The notes beneath the pieces are model-generated. The model saw nothing but the letters and a program-made list of their open reading frames with translations, was not told where the DNA came from and searched no databases. A DNA stretch of 64,000 bases, from assembly GCA_949775045.1 (NCBI GenBank), contig OX459106.1:4769384-4833383 (forward strand), given 5' to 3'. Position 1 is the first letter of the stretch. Every line of letters starts with the position of its first letter. Source of the DNA: Metridium senile. Its lineage: Eukaryota; Cnidaria; Anthozoa; Actiniaria; Metridiidae. The position numbers and the translations under genes were made by a program. Below are positions 19,988 to 32,043 of this stretch, one piece after another.

Positions 19988-22900
19988 GTTTAGTTGCAGA
20001 GTTATCAACAGTCACTTATAGAGATTCGATGTTCGCAAATGTGTAGTTTAATGTAAACAATACCAATAATATTGTAGTTCCCAAGGGACGTAGCACTATC
20101 AAATCGACTTATTGACTTATTGAACAAAACGCAGTCTAACTGGATATGTCTTTAAGTTCAGCAATGGTCACACAGCCATCACTCTTTACGTAACAGAATT
20201 GAGAACATGCAGTGAACGCAAATGAAGTATAATATAAACAACACATCTTATAGTTTGCAATGGTCGTAGTTTTATCAGCCTAAAAATCACTTATTAAATC
20301 ACAAATCAAACGATTGGTTGTCTATAATTGCAACTATATTGCAATTATTTATAAGATTTACATTATGTTACCATCGTTATACTCCACTGATTATAGAATA
20401 CTTTCTTTGGGTCCAAAACCATCCCTTAGGAATCATCTAAAACCCATGTTGCAGCGCCATATTTTCACGACCACACTTAGCAGCAATTACCCTATGGTGG
20501 GCTTGAGAAACACCTTTTACCACTTTATTGTCTAGCCTCCTCCGCAGGCTACTCCATAGGGATTCCTTTGTTAACACGATCGGGATTCATTTGGTGAAAT
20601 ATTTGTCAGGGAAGAACTGGGGACAAGTGAGGGAGAGACAAAAACACGGAGGAGTAGCAGAGGAGGGTGCTCACGGTTCGCAAAGGATCACGGGCGATAA
20701 ACAGATTTTCGCTTCAGTTCTGTGTGAATTGAATGTTGTCGCGTGCGGAGCTCAGTGGAGCTCAAATGAACGGTCGATACTACTGTCAAAACGAGCATCA
20801 AGGCATTTTTTCATAAAGGACGTTCAGGAAAGAGTTCATATTAATAATTTGGCGAAAACTTAAGTATCGGTTCATGGTTATTGTTTTCTACATCGAACAA
20901 TTTTGTCGTGTGCTAACAATTTGACCTTTAATGACAGTAATGTTAAAAGAAGTGATTGTGTGACCGGTAGCCAGACACTGTTGTAACTCCGTGCCCAATT
21001 ATTTGTTTTTAATAGCATATCTTTTAGAATCAAAACATGAGATTCTTATTAAACTTATCTGAGTAGTTCTGTGTGCTATCCATTTGTTTGGCAATCGATT
21101 GATTTGAGCTCGACTCCTAATGATATCGGAGTGATCGACCGGCAGTCAATTTCTCTTATAAATCAAATGAATCATGCGACTTTATTCCATATAAACTGCT
21201 AAACTATCTTTGTTTAGATGCCTGAATATTTTTTACGAACAAACATTGATGTTTTATCGTCACATGTTTACCTATGATTCACTGTCGGAAAACAAATTAC
21301 TCAGAAATACTAGTGTTCGGCAGAGGATTAGCATAACAACAGTCGTAAACAATTAAGAGGCTGTCCGTGTAAGAATCGACCACCCGATTTTTGGTGGAAC
21401 GCCGATTTCCTTCAAACTTTCTGTGTTAGACAATCAATCTATGCAATAAACAAATATGGCAATCTTTTTGATTTTAGTGGCTTTTTAATATTTTTTTGGG
21501 AGTGACTTTCGATACCGGTCGAAAACATGAAAATTGCCATTTTTAATATGCAAATTTAGGGCTTGCGTTGGAGTGTCTCAAAAATCATCCTTTAACTTGA
21601 TTCAACTGAAATTTCCACACAATAACAAGCCACTCAATTAGTGTTGTTCCAGTAAAAATCATAGCATTTCGTTGAAATTTCAATTTATTATAGATTTTTG
21701 GAAGAAACCGTAATTTCACAATTTTACTGTTGGCACGATACTACCAATATGCAAGTGGAGTTTTCTTGAAAGTCCAGACCATTCCAAAAGCGAGATAGTG
21801 ATAGTAGTTTAGTCCTAGGACCAGTGTATCAGAATCAGCAAAAACATTTTTAGGACCTCCTCATTCTAAGCTGTAAGATCACTTAGAATTTGGCTAAAAT
21901 ACCAATTTCGTACTGAAAATATGCAAATTTCCGGTGATTCTTTTTTCTCAGAAAACTGCCACATTCACCCATATTCACTTCAAACCTTTTATAAAAAGGT
22001 AAATTGTTGAGTTAAATCCTAAATTAATGCTTAAAACTACAAGAAAGGCCTTTAAAAGTAAAAAAGTACTGCGACATTCTGGCGGCGCGACATTGTTTAC
22101 TTAACACTGCTGTCACGGCATTCACCTGTACAGTACTTTCTAACTTTAAAAACCTATTCTAACGAATATTTAGCATGAAAAATGGTTTAAAATAAATACA
22201 ATCACGATTTCCTTGCTTCTTTGACATCTTTTATTGTTGTTAGAATTATTTAAAGGGCATTTAGTTTTAAATAAACTTGTCACGCAATCCTGTAGTTTGC
22301 CGCTTTTTGTGAGATATCCCATGGAATTTTTATATCTTAAAATACGTTATTGGACGGCTTAACCGCTTGCATGATTCTGTAAAAAAAATATAAAAATTGG
22401 ATAGCTAGTGTATTATGGATATATAGATATTCTTTTCTTCCCTTTCAAAAAACAAATTGTGCCTTTTAGATAACCGCGTCATATTAGTGCTATTTTTAGA
22501 ACATCGATCGAGTAAGTTTTGATGCAGTTTTTTCATCTTTCTCGTTTGATTAGAGATTAGCATTAGATCCTATTGACTTGAACAGTATTATATATATTTC
22601 CGTATAAAATGTAAAGTCATATTATTTCAATGCACTAGTCAATTGAAACCCCCGACCATCGGAAAACATATCTCCGTGATTGTGAACATATGATATTTCC
22701 AAGTAGAAACCCGCTTTTTAAAAAACAATTAAACATCCAGAGAAGCCTTTCACAGCACAATATGATTATATATACTCTAACGACTTATAACCGGCGACAA
22801 AATAATATATATCATTCAAAGAGTTCTCGAGGCTCTACTGTCCGCTCGATTTTGAGTGAGAGTCTTATAAGAGAATGACTGAGGACTTACAGCGATAACA

Positions 22901-24520
22901 ATCAGAAATCTTGAAAAGTACGGCGGTCTTTTTCCACGCATAGTCATGTATTACACATCAAAATGTCCGTAAAAGAATGGTGTTTTCGAATCCATGGCTA
23001 CTTATATATGGCTACTAAATATAGCCCATATTGTAACTTGACATGAGAATAGTCGCACAATCCTCTTGTAAAAGTGATCAAACCGTTAACTTTCAACCCC
23101 CAAAAGTACGTGTACTTTTTGAACGGAAAGTAGATCAAAATCATTTGATAAGGTCAACAAAAGATTGATGAGGTAGCTGTATCCATGGCTACTTTTTTTA
23201 CTTTTCTGCAGATATTTTGAGAAAAGATCGAAAAACCACGATTTTGTGGTCTTATTTCTACCATTTTGACTAGGCGCATTGAAGCGTGACGTGTAGCGGG
23301 TTTATAGCTGACCAAATGTTAACACGTCTTTTCCGACGATTTGACTAGTGCATAATATCCAACACTCGAAAGTGTGATTCATCAGGTTTTCAAACACCAT
23401 AAAAATGGGACCAAAAAAACTCGGCTGCACCTCGGTTTTTTTTTTTTCAACCCATTTTTCGGTGTTTGAAAACCTGATGAAACACTCTTTCTCGTGTTTG
23501 ATATATTACTAAAACATCAGTTTAAAAAAATTATGATAATTAGTGGCGGCCATTTATGAAAGTCCTCTGTTTGAAATGAAAAAATGAAAATGAACAACCA
23601 TGCATCGGACAGCATTTACTTAAGCTCCGCCCTCTTACACGTCATTGCAATACAAGCTAAGAGATTTTGCTGCAATAGAAAAGATAAGATTTGTAGAATG
23701 AAAATATTCTGACTCTATGGAAAATACCAATTAGTTAGACCCAATAGACGCTATAGAAATCGACATAATCGGCTTAATGTTGAACAAACAATGTGGATAT
23801 AAAAAAAATGTCATTATGTTGTTGATAAGTCATGAAAGCCATGTATAAATAAATATCGAATGAATATAAGTGTACATGTAGGCTTCATTCGTTTCGTGTA
23901 ATTGACTAAAAACAACACTGAAGATTATTTGTCAAATGCGTTTATTTTGCTTGGATTGCGTGACATGAAAATGTCAATTTTTATGAAACACGTTGATAAA
24001 CTGTAGCGGCGTGAGGATTTAATATTAAACAATAAATTACGAAGAAGCAGGCAAGTGTAGTTCGTCAAACGATTTGTTATTTTTTAGTTATTTCAAGTAG
24101 TCAATATTTTGCGGACTTATAGTGTGCATTTCAAAACAACTTGAGGTCTATGAACAAATAATAGACACACATATAACTATAAGCCTAAAAACGGAAATAA
24201 CATTACAGAACAAGATAACTCAGCACTATTTATCGTGTATTTTTACTCGCAAGCAGCATTCGATCGATCTACTTTGCCTCTTAAACATGTATAAATTATA
24301 CAACTATAACTGTGTAGTAAATGTATTTCTCAATAAATAGATTGATGTCATATGGTTGATTTTCGAATTCCAGCAATAAGCTTGAAATACAATAATCATA
24401 CAAATACAAGCAATGAATATCAGTGTATACTTGGATGATTCGAACCATACACCATATATATATAGATAGATAGATAGATGTATATAGCGAAGGTAATTTC
24501 AAATCTAAAATACCAATGTA
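19988..24520. other. Intergenic region after gene A
   Basis: No gene can be supported. Gene A's 3' flank (to about 20110) matches those of B and C. A hairpin occurs at 23360-23500. The 111-residue frame at 20528-20863 and others here have no recognisable domain. The sequence is AT-rich and looks like decayed repeats. Confidence 0.5.
23360..23500. repeat. Palindromic hairpin repeat
   Basis: CATCAGGTTTTCAAACACC is followed about 60 bp later by GGTGTTTGAAAACCTGATG, with CACTCG/CGTGTTT-type ends. It resembles other palindromes at 59370-59530. Confidence 0.65.
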
Positions 24521-24528
24521 TAAACATA

Positions 24529-24840
24529 AGGCCTAGTCTGGGACCTTAACTCGCCTTAACTCGCGCAAACTCGCCTTAACTCGCACAAACTCGCATTAAT
24601 TCGCACAAGCTCGCAGTAAATTACTCAATGTCATAATGCACAGGGAATTGCCTTAACCTCATCTCACAAAGCTGAAATATACACATATAAGTCATGTTCT
24701 TTTAGTGTCACTCCAAATTATGGGATTTTTCCTTAACTCGCCTTAACTCGCAGCATTGAAATTTGGATTTTCCCTTAACTCGCCTTAACTCGCCCAAACT
24801 CGCTCCGAGTTAAGGCGAGTTTAGGTCCCAGACTAGGCCT
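24529..24840. mobile_element. MITE with internal ACTCGC tandem units
   Basis: Perfect 18-bp inverted ends AGGCCTAGTCTGGGACCT (24529-24546 and 24823-24840). The interior is a minisatellite of TTAACTCGCC / AAACTCGC units, also present in inverse near the right end, so the element can fold on itself. Confidence 0.75.
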
Positions 24841-24896
24841 AACATAGTAAGATTTCTGTTTCTAGTCTAGAATACAAATAACTTCAAAACGAAGTT

Positions 24897-27800
24897 TTAG
24901 TCCGGGAGCATATGTCGCTAAAATAACTCCCGTGGGAATTTCATGAAGAAAGCAAGCCAGTAGGTTAGTTGTGTCAAGTGGACCTTGGGGAACCCAAAAA
25001 ATGTTGTTGGCAATTTTGTAAAGCGTTATGGGGGATTTTATAGGGGGGTTGAAATATGACCCATGAGAACCAGCATGGAAACGAGGCTGAAAATCTATAT
25101 TTGCTCATAACATCTATATTAATCACTGAATTGAGCCTAAACTCACCAGTTATACTAAGTTAACGGCTCTGAAGCCAAAAAAGTAGAGATATTGCTATAA
25201 AAGGGGGTCACGTGACCATTCTAGCATGGAAACGAGGCTGAAAATCTATATTTGCTCATAACATCTATATTAATCACTGAATTGAGCCTAAACTCACCAG
25301 TTATAATAAGTAAACAGCTCTGAAGCCAACAAAGTAGAGATATTGCTATAAAGGGGTCACGTGACCATTCTAGCACGGAAACGAGGCTGAAATCAAATAA
25401 AAAGCGCAAATGCTATCGAAATAATAATAATAATATATATAGCTTATATAGCGCTTATTCAAGTCTGTTCTAAACGCTTAAAATAAAAATATAAAATACA
25501 AAAATGGATATGATTACAATGAAAAAGCTAATTTAAATGAAGCATTTATAGCCAAATTGGCCAATTACACTTAATTATCAGTCTTAATGCCAATTTAGTG
25601 TTTTTTTTGTATTATAGGGATCACGCTGGGAAGTATTGATCGAAACGAAGTAGAAATCTTATAGTTTATTCACCAATTTTAATACATTTAGACTTAACTC
25701 TTTGGTCATTCGATGAATTCAGCATAGAAGCAAGGCTAGAATGCTCTTACCTTCGGAAACTGATATTTTTAGATAGACCCATATTTGCGTATCAATATTT
25801 CTATCAAATCTAGAAAACAATTAAGTTTCATTATTTTACATGAAGAAGCTAGTGTTTTTTTTCCCTTATAACTATGTACATATCTAAACGGTTCGATTTG
25901 ATTCACTTTCATCATCGTCTATGACTGGCTTGTAGATATTCTGACATGGCTCATCCTGATCAAAGCATGCACAGAGTTCTGTACACTGAAACTTTGCATC
26001 GATTGGTTGAGAACTGTTTCTTGCAATTACATCTAACTAGCTCAATGACAGCTGATGGTGCTGGTGGCAGCTGCGTCATTATTGGGGACCATACTTCATA
26101 TCCTTCTTTCCCCAGCCATAGTTTTCTGGAGATGGTATTTCTGCATGGGTTGGAAACGATGTCATTGTTCCAAATCATGGTCTGGTAGTGGGCACGTAAG
26201 ATTGCTTGACGCAGTGCACCTTGCGTTGGGGGCAGTCTCTTGTGAAACAACAACCAACAGAGATCTTTCGCTTTAGTGAGGGGTGTGCTTTGGAGATAGA
26301 CCTGGCATAAGAACTTCTCGATAGCCTCCAAAACATGATCTGACGTTTCCACAGTTATGCCTAGGTTTGACATTTCAGCTACAACATCTTCGTTTGAGGC
26401 AAGAAATGCTTTCCAGCATGATTGCTTCCCCTTACCTGCAAAACGAGCCTGTGTTGTCTACACCACTTATGGCATGGAAAGTAGGAAGAGCAGCTATCCT
26501 CTCTGTCCCTAGTGCTTGAAACATTGGTTGTAGCTTTATTGATCTGTAATCACACCCTCTGCCTGACAGATGAAGTATTGCAACACAATTGAGGATATCG
26601 CCGAAGAGCAAGCACCAAGACATCAGTGTCGGGAGAATGAATACGGATCTCACTGGCACCGTCTATTGTGGCACCCACTGCGTGCAGTAGCTTCTTTTGA
26701 AGACATTGGTATGTCATATCGGTCAAACACCAAGCGCAATTCATTCAGACTTCCATACTTCTCTAGAATCCTTTCAATGAAGTGATCAGCTAAATAGGCA
26801 CAGTTCTTGATTGCTTTTGGCTTGTCAAGAGACTGGAGCTCTGCCATTCCATGTATGATGCTGACTAACAAGGTTGATTCAGTAGATCTTGCTGTGGCGC
26901 TGTTTCTTCTTTGCTCTGTGCTCAGATGACGTAGATGGTAATTTTTCTAGGATGGCCATAAGTGCACTTTTGTTAGAGCAGCATAACATTGATCCATCTG
27001 ATGCAAATAAAGATCTGGGAACTGCGGAAAACTCAAAGGTGCCTACTGCTTCTTTAATGTCAATCTCTGGACGACTTCTGCACACCATCATCTCAAACGC
27101 GCAAATAAGGACCTGTCCTCTCTCAGCTCAATCACACCTGTATTTGTAGACACTTTCAACTTCCGTGCATTGTTCTACCATCTAAGGAGTTTTCGCTTCG
27201 TCATTCTCGACCAAATGTTGACTTTTTCTGTTTGGATGCGGTCTTTAACAAACACTTCAAAAAGTGTTTGTCCTATGGTACTTTGATCGCACATATCTGT
27301 CTTGATTGATACCATCTGGCATGGCTACTTTGCCGGGTTATGATGTTAAAGATGTCTGAACTCTCATCTTTGAAAGGATTGGTAAATCCTTCAATAGTCG
27401 TCATCAGTACTTGGATGTTTTTGTGTTCTCTTGATAAGACAGCTGGAGTATTGTCGTGATGATGCTTGAGGCACTTGGATTTCACACCAGCCATACTTCT
27501 GGCTTGCCACTTCAGGTGCTATCAAGAAGAACTTGGTGCGGGCTATGTCATTAAGGGTGATTCCTACCAATCCTCTGTTTATTTTCATTGAGCGATTCAA
27601 GTGCTCCAATCCATGGTCAGTTTCCAGCAGCAAACTCAGCATAGATTTCTGGATCTGAACTCTCGAAGGAAATCATTTCCGCAAATTAGAGGGGAACCAT
27701 ACGAGCCTAGTTCAATCAAACACTACCACAGGAATGCCATTTCTTATAAATTGTATAAATATTGATTGTATTCTAGTAAAATACGAAAAATAATGGTGAT

Positions 27801-28768
27801 AGTAGTAGAAATAATGACAATAGCAAAACAATGCTAGGTTGCTAATAACACAAACAAAAGAATGACAAATATGAATGACAACTTCCAATGGGTAAAACAT
27901 TATAGCCTCGCTTCCATGCTGAATTCATCGCAAGACCCAAGAGTAATAAAATCAAGATACTATTTCCAATTTGGAAGTCTAAATGTATTAAAATTGGTGA
28001 ATTAACTATAAGATTTCTACTTCGTTTCGATCAATACTTCCCAGCGTGATCCCTATAATACAAAAAAACACTAAATTGGCATTAAGACTGATAATTAAGT
28101 ATAATTGGCCAATTTGGCTATAAATGCTTCATTTAAATTAGCTTTTTCATTGTAATCATATCCATTTTTGTATTTTATATTTTTATTTTAAGCGTTTAGA
28201 ACAGACTTGAATAAGCGCTATATAAGCTATATATTATTATTATTATTATTTCGATAGCATTTGCGCTTTTTATTTGATTTCAGCCTCGTTTCCGTGTATA
28301 GAATGGTCACGTGACCCCTTTTATAGCAATATCTCTACTTTGTTGGCTTCAGAGCCGTTAACTTAGTATAACTGGTGAGTTTAGGCTCAATTCAGTGATT
28401 AATATAGATGTTATGAACAAAAATAGATTTTCAGCCTCGTTTCCATGCTAGAATGGTCACGTGACCCCCTTTTATAGCAATATCTCTACTTTGTTGGCTT
28501 CAGAGCCGTTAACTTAGTATAACTGGTGAGTTTAGGCTCAATTCAGTGATTAATATAGATGTTATGAGCAAATATAGATTTTCAGCCTCGTTTCCATGCT
28601 GGTTCTCATGGGTCATATTTCAACCCCCCATAAAATCCCCCATAACGCTTTACAAAATTGCCAACAACATTTTTTGGGTTCCCCAAGGTCCACTTGACAC
28701 AACTAACCCACTGGCTTGCTTTCTTCATAAAATTCCCACGGAATTACATAAGCTCCTGGACTATTTAA
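24897..28768. mobile_element. 3.9-kb element with about 850-bp inverted arms
   Basis: The left arm (about 24897-25740) and right arm (about 27903-28768) are inverted copies. For example CCGTGGGAATTT and AAGCAAGCCAG near 24930-24960 face their inverses near 28710-28740. The left arm contains two tandem units of the 'GAAACGAGGCTGAAAATC' segment. The centre holds the remains of a minus-strand gene (25960-27642). The ends and size suggest a DNA transposon, but no classic DDE domain was recognised. Confidence 0.75.
25960..27642 (-). pseudogene. Dead transposon-type gene (SPDTDVLVLAL / FHAISG family)
   Basis: Several minus-strand frames read in order as pieces of one long protein family that I associate with cnidarian and other invertebrate repeats. 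From the N-terminal side the pieces include HGLEHLNRSMKINRGLVGIT (about 27600), IQVLMTTIEGFTNPFKDES (about 27400), IFERYG-like YGSLNELRLVFDRYD (about 26760), IHSPDTDVLVLALRRY (about 26640), LPTFHAISGVDNTGSF (about 26450) and a C-terminal LPPTQGALRQAILRAHYQ with a Cys-rich end (about 26000-26200). SPDTDVLVLAL looks like the acidic core of a PIN/FEN-like nuclease fold, which is an inference. At least four frame changes separate the pieces, so it is non-functional. Confidence 0.65.
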
Positions 28769-29377
28769 GGAAAGCGACTGAAGATAGAAATTAAGTCCAG
28801 CGTAAAAGGTGATGATCATATTACGAACCAATCGAGTGTTTTTGACCAACGAAGAAATTATACCAGTGTTGACTCCATAAACCGGCGCCAAAATCATGTT
28901 CGCTTTTGTATGAGCTTGTTATCTATATCTCCGTGTATTTATAGTTGTAAAATTCATAAATAATTAATGAGGCGCAAAACCAATGAAGACACTGCAATTG
29001 AGTCACATGTAGACCTTTGTAAATACCAATACACATGAAGTAGCTAAAAGCACGGGAAGGGTTTGAAAAGTCATCAGGGAAAAGTTGGGGTTGATGAATT
29101 ATTAATCAGTAAATTAACTTGTAATACAGATCCCATGCTGTCCTAATTAGTATTCATAACTTTTGATACAGGTCATCTTATTTGAGAATGCATATTTTGT
29201 TTCGGTGAAAAAAAATTGTGTTAATAAAAGACACGAAACAGATTATTATCCACACTTTGTTTAATGAACTTTCAATTCTTCATTGTGAAATATTACAATA
29301 CAGTTTTTTTGTTCGTAAAGGCAATATTAATATTGCAGTTATTGAAAACTAAATTAAAGAACACCTTACTTTCATTA

Positions 29378-29671
29378 TCATTGCTTTGCCACTTCCCCAA
29401 TAAACTTGGATAACCAGAAGTTAAGAGTTTTCGCAGACATTTCTTCAAATGGGACTGTCAAATCTTCCACGTTCGTCATATCGAAGCCATCCCAACCACA
29501 CGTCTCCAATTGTACTCGTTTATTTGTTCTTGTTTGCTGCCATTCAGTAAAGACTTTTACACACCATTTGGTATTGTATGTTGTATTCTTGGGAACCACT
29601 TTTGAAAGTAAAATTCTCTCTTCGTTTTTGCTTTTAGGTTCTCGAAAACGAGCCGCCATCTTCGACCTCAA
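29378..29671 (-). pseudogene. Fragment like the N-terminus of Crypton-derived (ZMYM2/QRICH1/KIAA1958-like) proteins
   Basis: The 97-residue frame has ILLSKVVPKNTTYNTKWCVK, FTEWQQTR, then MSAKTLNFWLSKFIGEV. The pattern 'KNTxYxTKWxVxxFxEWQ ... LNxWLSKFxxEVxK' is what I recall from the N-terminal region of proteins with the Crypton-type tyrosine recombinase-like (DUF3504) domain. The recombinase part is not present. It could be an exon of a real gene, but no partner exon was found nearby. Confidence 0.5.
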
Positions 29672-29942
29672 CTCTATACTAACAAACGGCTTACAAATAA
29701 TTCAATAATAAATTAATTCAAAGCCATAAGTGAGGCAAATGAATACTAATCTCTTGAGACCTAGATGCTCACGATTTCACTTTTCTACACAATTTTGAAT
29801 GACAATAAGGAAACTCACTTGATTGCCCTTCATTGTCTTAGCGGTTTAATCCATTCTACAAGGAATATAAACATTCACATGCAATCTCAATGAATTCTAT
29901 ATTGATTGGTTTTTGCGCCTTATTCATTATTCTTTGATTTCA

Positions 29943-30056
29943 CAAGTAATGTACAATATTCGCGTCCAATCTGTATGGGCTTTACAATGGCTCGCCTGCG
30001 GCTCGCCATTGTAAATGCCCATACAGATCTCCCGCTCATATTGTATATATTACTTA
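29943..30056. repeat. Palindromic hairpin repeat
   Basis: CTGTATGGGCTTTACAATGG with CTCGCC faces its inverse GGCGAG, CCATTGTAAATGCCCATACAG with only a few bases between. Confidence 0.65.
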
Positions 30057-30249
30057 TAAACGGTATCGCTTCTGATACGAGATATACTAATATTACGACA
30101 CTGAAATAGGTTAACAGTACTAGTATAAATATACAGAGATTACAACATACGCTTCCTGCGCGGATAACTGATATTATTATACATTTTACTAACTACATTG
30201 AATTGATCTGATTGGCTGAGAGCACACGGCTAAATCTGAATAGCATGTG

Positions 30250-30295
30250 AACTTGACAGTGATAATTGCATTGTCTGTAGTTATCACTGTCAAGT
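30250..30295. repeat. Short perfect hairpin
   Basis: ACTTGACAGTGATAA, a 15-bp loop, then TTATCACTGTCAAGT. It may be a promoter-like palindrome or a MITE end. Confidence 0.55.
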
Positions 30296-30436
30296 TCCCA
30301 GGCTCTCTCCGTTCTCAGGGAGTTGATGTGAAAATGGCAGCGAGATTTGCTTGTTATTGTCTCTTTTACCTGATTATAATTGTACTTTTACTTTAAAAAA
30401 TGTATAATAAAACAATTATTGAATTCGGTTTTCGCA

Positions 30437-30539
30437 TGATATCGTAAATTATCAAGACCTCGAGTCAGTATTATCTGCCTCAGCCAGGAGGCTTCGGCAG
30501 ATAACACAGACCTCGGTCTTGATAATTTACGATATCATA
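30437..30539. repeat. Palindromic hairpin repeat
   Basis: ATGATATCGTAAATTATCAA with GACCTCG faces its inverse around TTCGGCAG. Inverted arms are about 45 bp. Confidence 0.65.
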
Positions 30540-31362
30540 CTCAACCTCATCCAATAATTGCTTATTGTCTCGTAGTTCTCATTGATAATATCACGTTGAT
30601 ATAGCCAGGAATTATTTGTGTCTCGGTCGACCGAGTTTAATTAGAACAAACGAAGCCTTCAGGTCTATTTCATAACAACAACACCCCTCGATTTGTGTTT
30701 CAAAAACTACCAGCCTTCACAGTATTCTTATTGATATTTTTGATTATATCAGGTTGAAAAAGTATTTTTTTTCAGACTTAGTACAGCTCCAGACTACATA
30801 TTGTTCTAAACAAAAACACTTAAAAAACATTTTGTTGTTGTTTAATATTAACTCTGGTTTAACGATATCCTACCAATCCCCTCTTAGTTAGGTCACTTTG
30901 GTTTGCGCGTTCAACATGCGATTCGTTATTCGCTTTTGGCAGGCATTCCTCTTCTTCTTTCTCTCTGTTTATCCCCTTCTCCCGTTCGATTTTTTCTCTG
31001 CACCACTTGAGGCCCGATGAATAGGATCTTGACAAATGCTATTTTTTTTCCTACCGGGGTGACAATAGCAAGTTGTTCATGTTTACTTCGCCCTGATTGG
31101 CTAGTTCCCTCTAAAATATTGACTTAGTTGTATTTGTATCATTGGCTTTGCTCGACCTAATTGCGTTATGATTTGATGCCTTTAGGTCAAAACCAATTGC
31201 AACATAGAGACAAGCCAATAGGTTTTATGATATGCTAAGTAAACATCATATCACCCCCACCCCCTCCCCCTCACTACGCTTCTCAAGTTATCAGACCAAT
31301 GATTTTAATATCATGCTTTATGTTTATTTATGGCACAATGCATAGATATAATAGTACCATCC

Positions 31363-31976
31363 GGTCATCATTCACTTTCAGTATTACCAAAGCTGTTTAG
31401 CATATCACGACATCAACCAAGTTTTACAATATATATACGATAAACGGTAAAATGTTTGATAAAAGTTTCTAGCCATTTACATAAATATTCTACGAAGGTT
31501 AATACTTTTCTGCTGGCTTATTATTCGAAACTACACTAAATATAAATTATTCTGTTGCCTGTGGAGTGGAGCAACTCCATTATATAAGGTGAGATAAGTT
31601 ATCTTTTTATTCACAGTAGAGCGAAAACACTTGAGAACCATGAAACAAAATCAATGTTTAATTTCCTTTTGTATTTGATATTTCTGGTTGAGTGATACCG
31701 ACTAAATAGTCACTAAATAAAAACTATTAGTTAGTAACTATTTTGTTTTTATTTCATGGTTCTAGTGTTTTCGCTCTACTGTCTAGCATAATTTATTATA
31801 TTAAACTTAGTTGAACGTTGACTCTGGATGTTCAACATTTACATATATTTTGTGTCGACAATGATGACAGCAATCACTGAACTGAATATTGAAATCCTTT
31901 GGATAGGTTGGTATCACAAAAGAAAATTTGCTGATATTAATATTGGTGTGTTTATTGTGTACATTTACTTAGTGCC
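31363..31976 (+). promoter_or_regulatory. Conserved 5' flank of receptor gene B
   Basis: Matches the blocks upstream of genes A and C (GGTCATCATTCACTTTC... through GGATAGGTTGGTATCACA to the ATG). It is interrupted by a MITE at 31613-31782 that A and C lack. Confidence 0.5.
31613..31782. mobile_element. MITE in the gene B upstream block
   Basis: 170 bp with inverted ends ACAGTAGAGCGAAAACAC and GTGTTTTCGCTCTACTGT, plus continued similarity (GAACCATGAAA). It falls within the sequence otherwise shared with genes A and C. Confidence 0.75.
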
Positions 31977-32043
31977 ATGTCCTGTTTCTTGTGTCTAACT
32001 ATCTATGGATTCCTTGGTCTGTGCTCGTTACTTCCGCCATTAG
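31977..32043 (+). CDS. Gene B exon 1, signal peptide
   Basis: 67 nt, MSCFLCLTIYGFLGLCSLL and onward, GTAAGC donor. It differs from gene A by one residue (V to F). Confidence 0.87.

Larger units (their letters stand above)
28769..31362. other. Intergenic region upstream of gene B
   Basis: Repeat-rich, with no intact gene. It contains the gene fragment at 29378-29671 and three hairpins listed separately. Confidence 0.5.

Noticed and set aside
20528..20863. 111-residue frame after gene A
   Set aside because: No domain, no homologue within the window and no splice or start context; probably chance.
24529..24840. Regular short repeats resembling a CRISPR array
   Set aside because: The units (ACTCGC-type) are degenerate, have no constant spacer length, are bounded by MITE ends, and the DNA is animal.
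26055..26276. Plus-strand frames over 25946-27149
   Set aside because: They are shadows of the minus-strand transposon-type pseudogene, whose motifs are recognisable.
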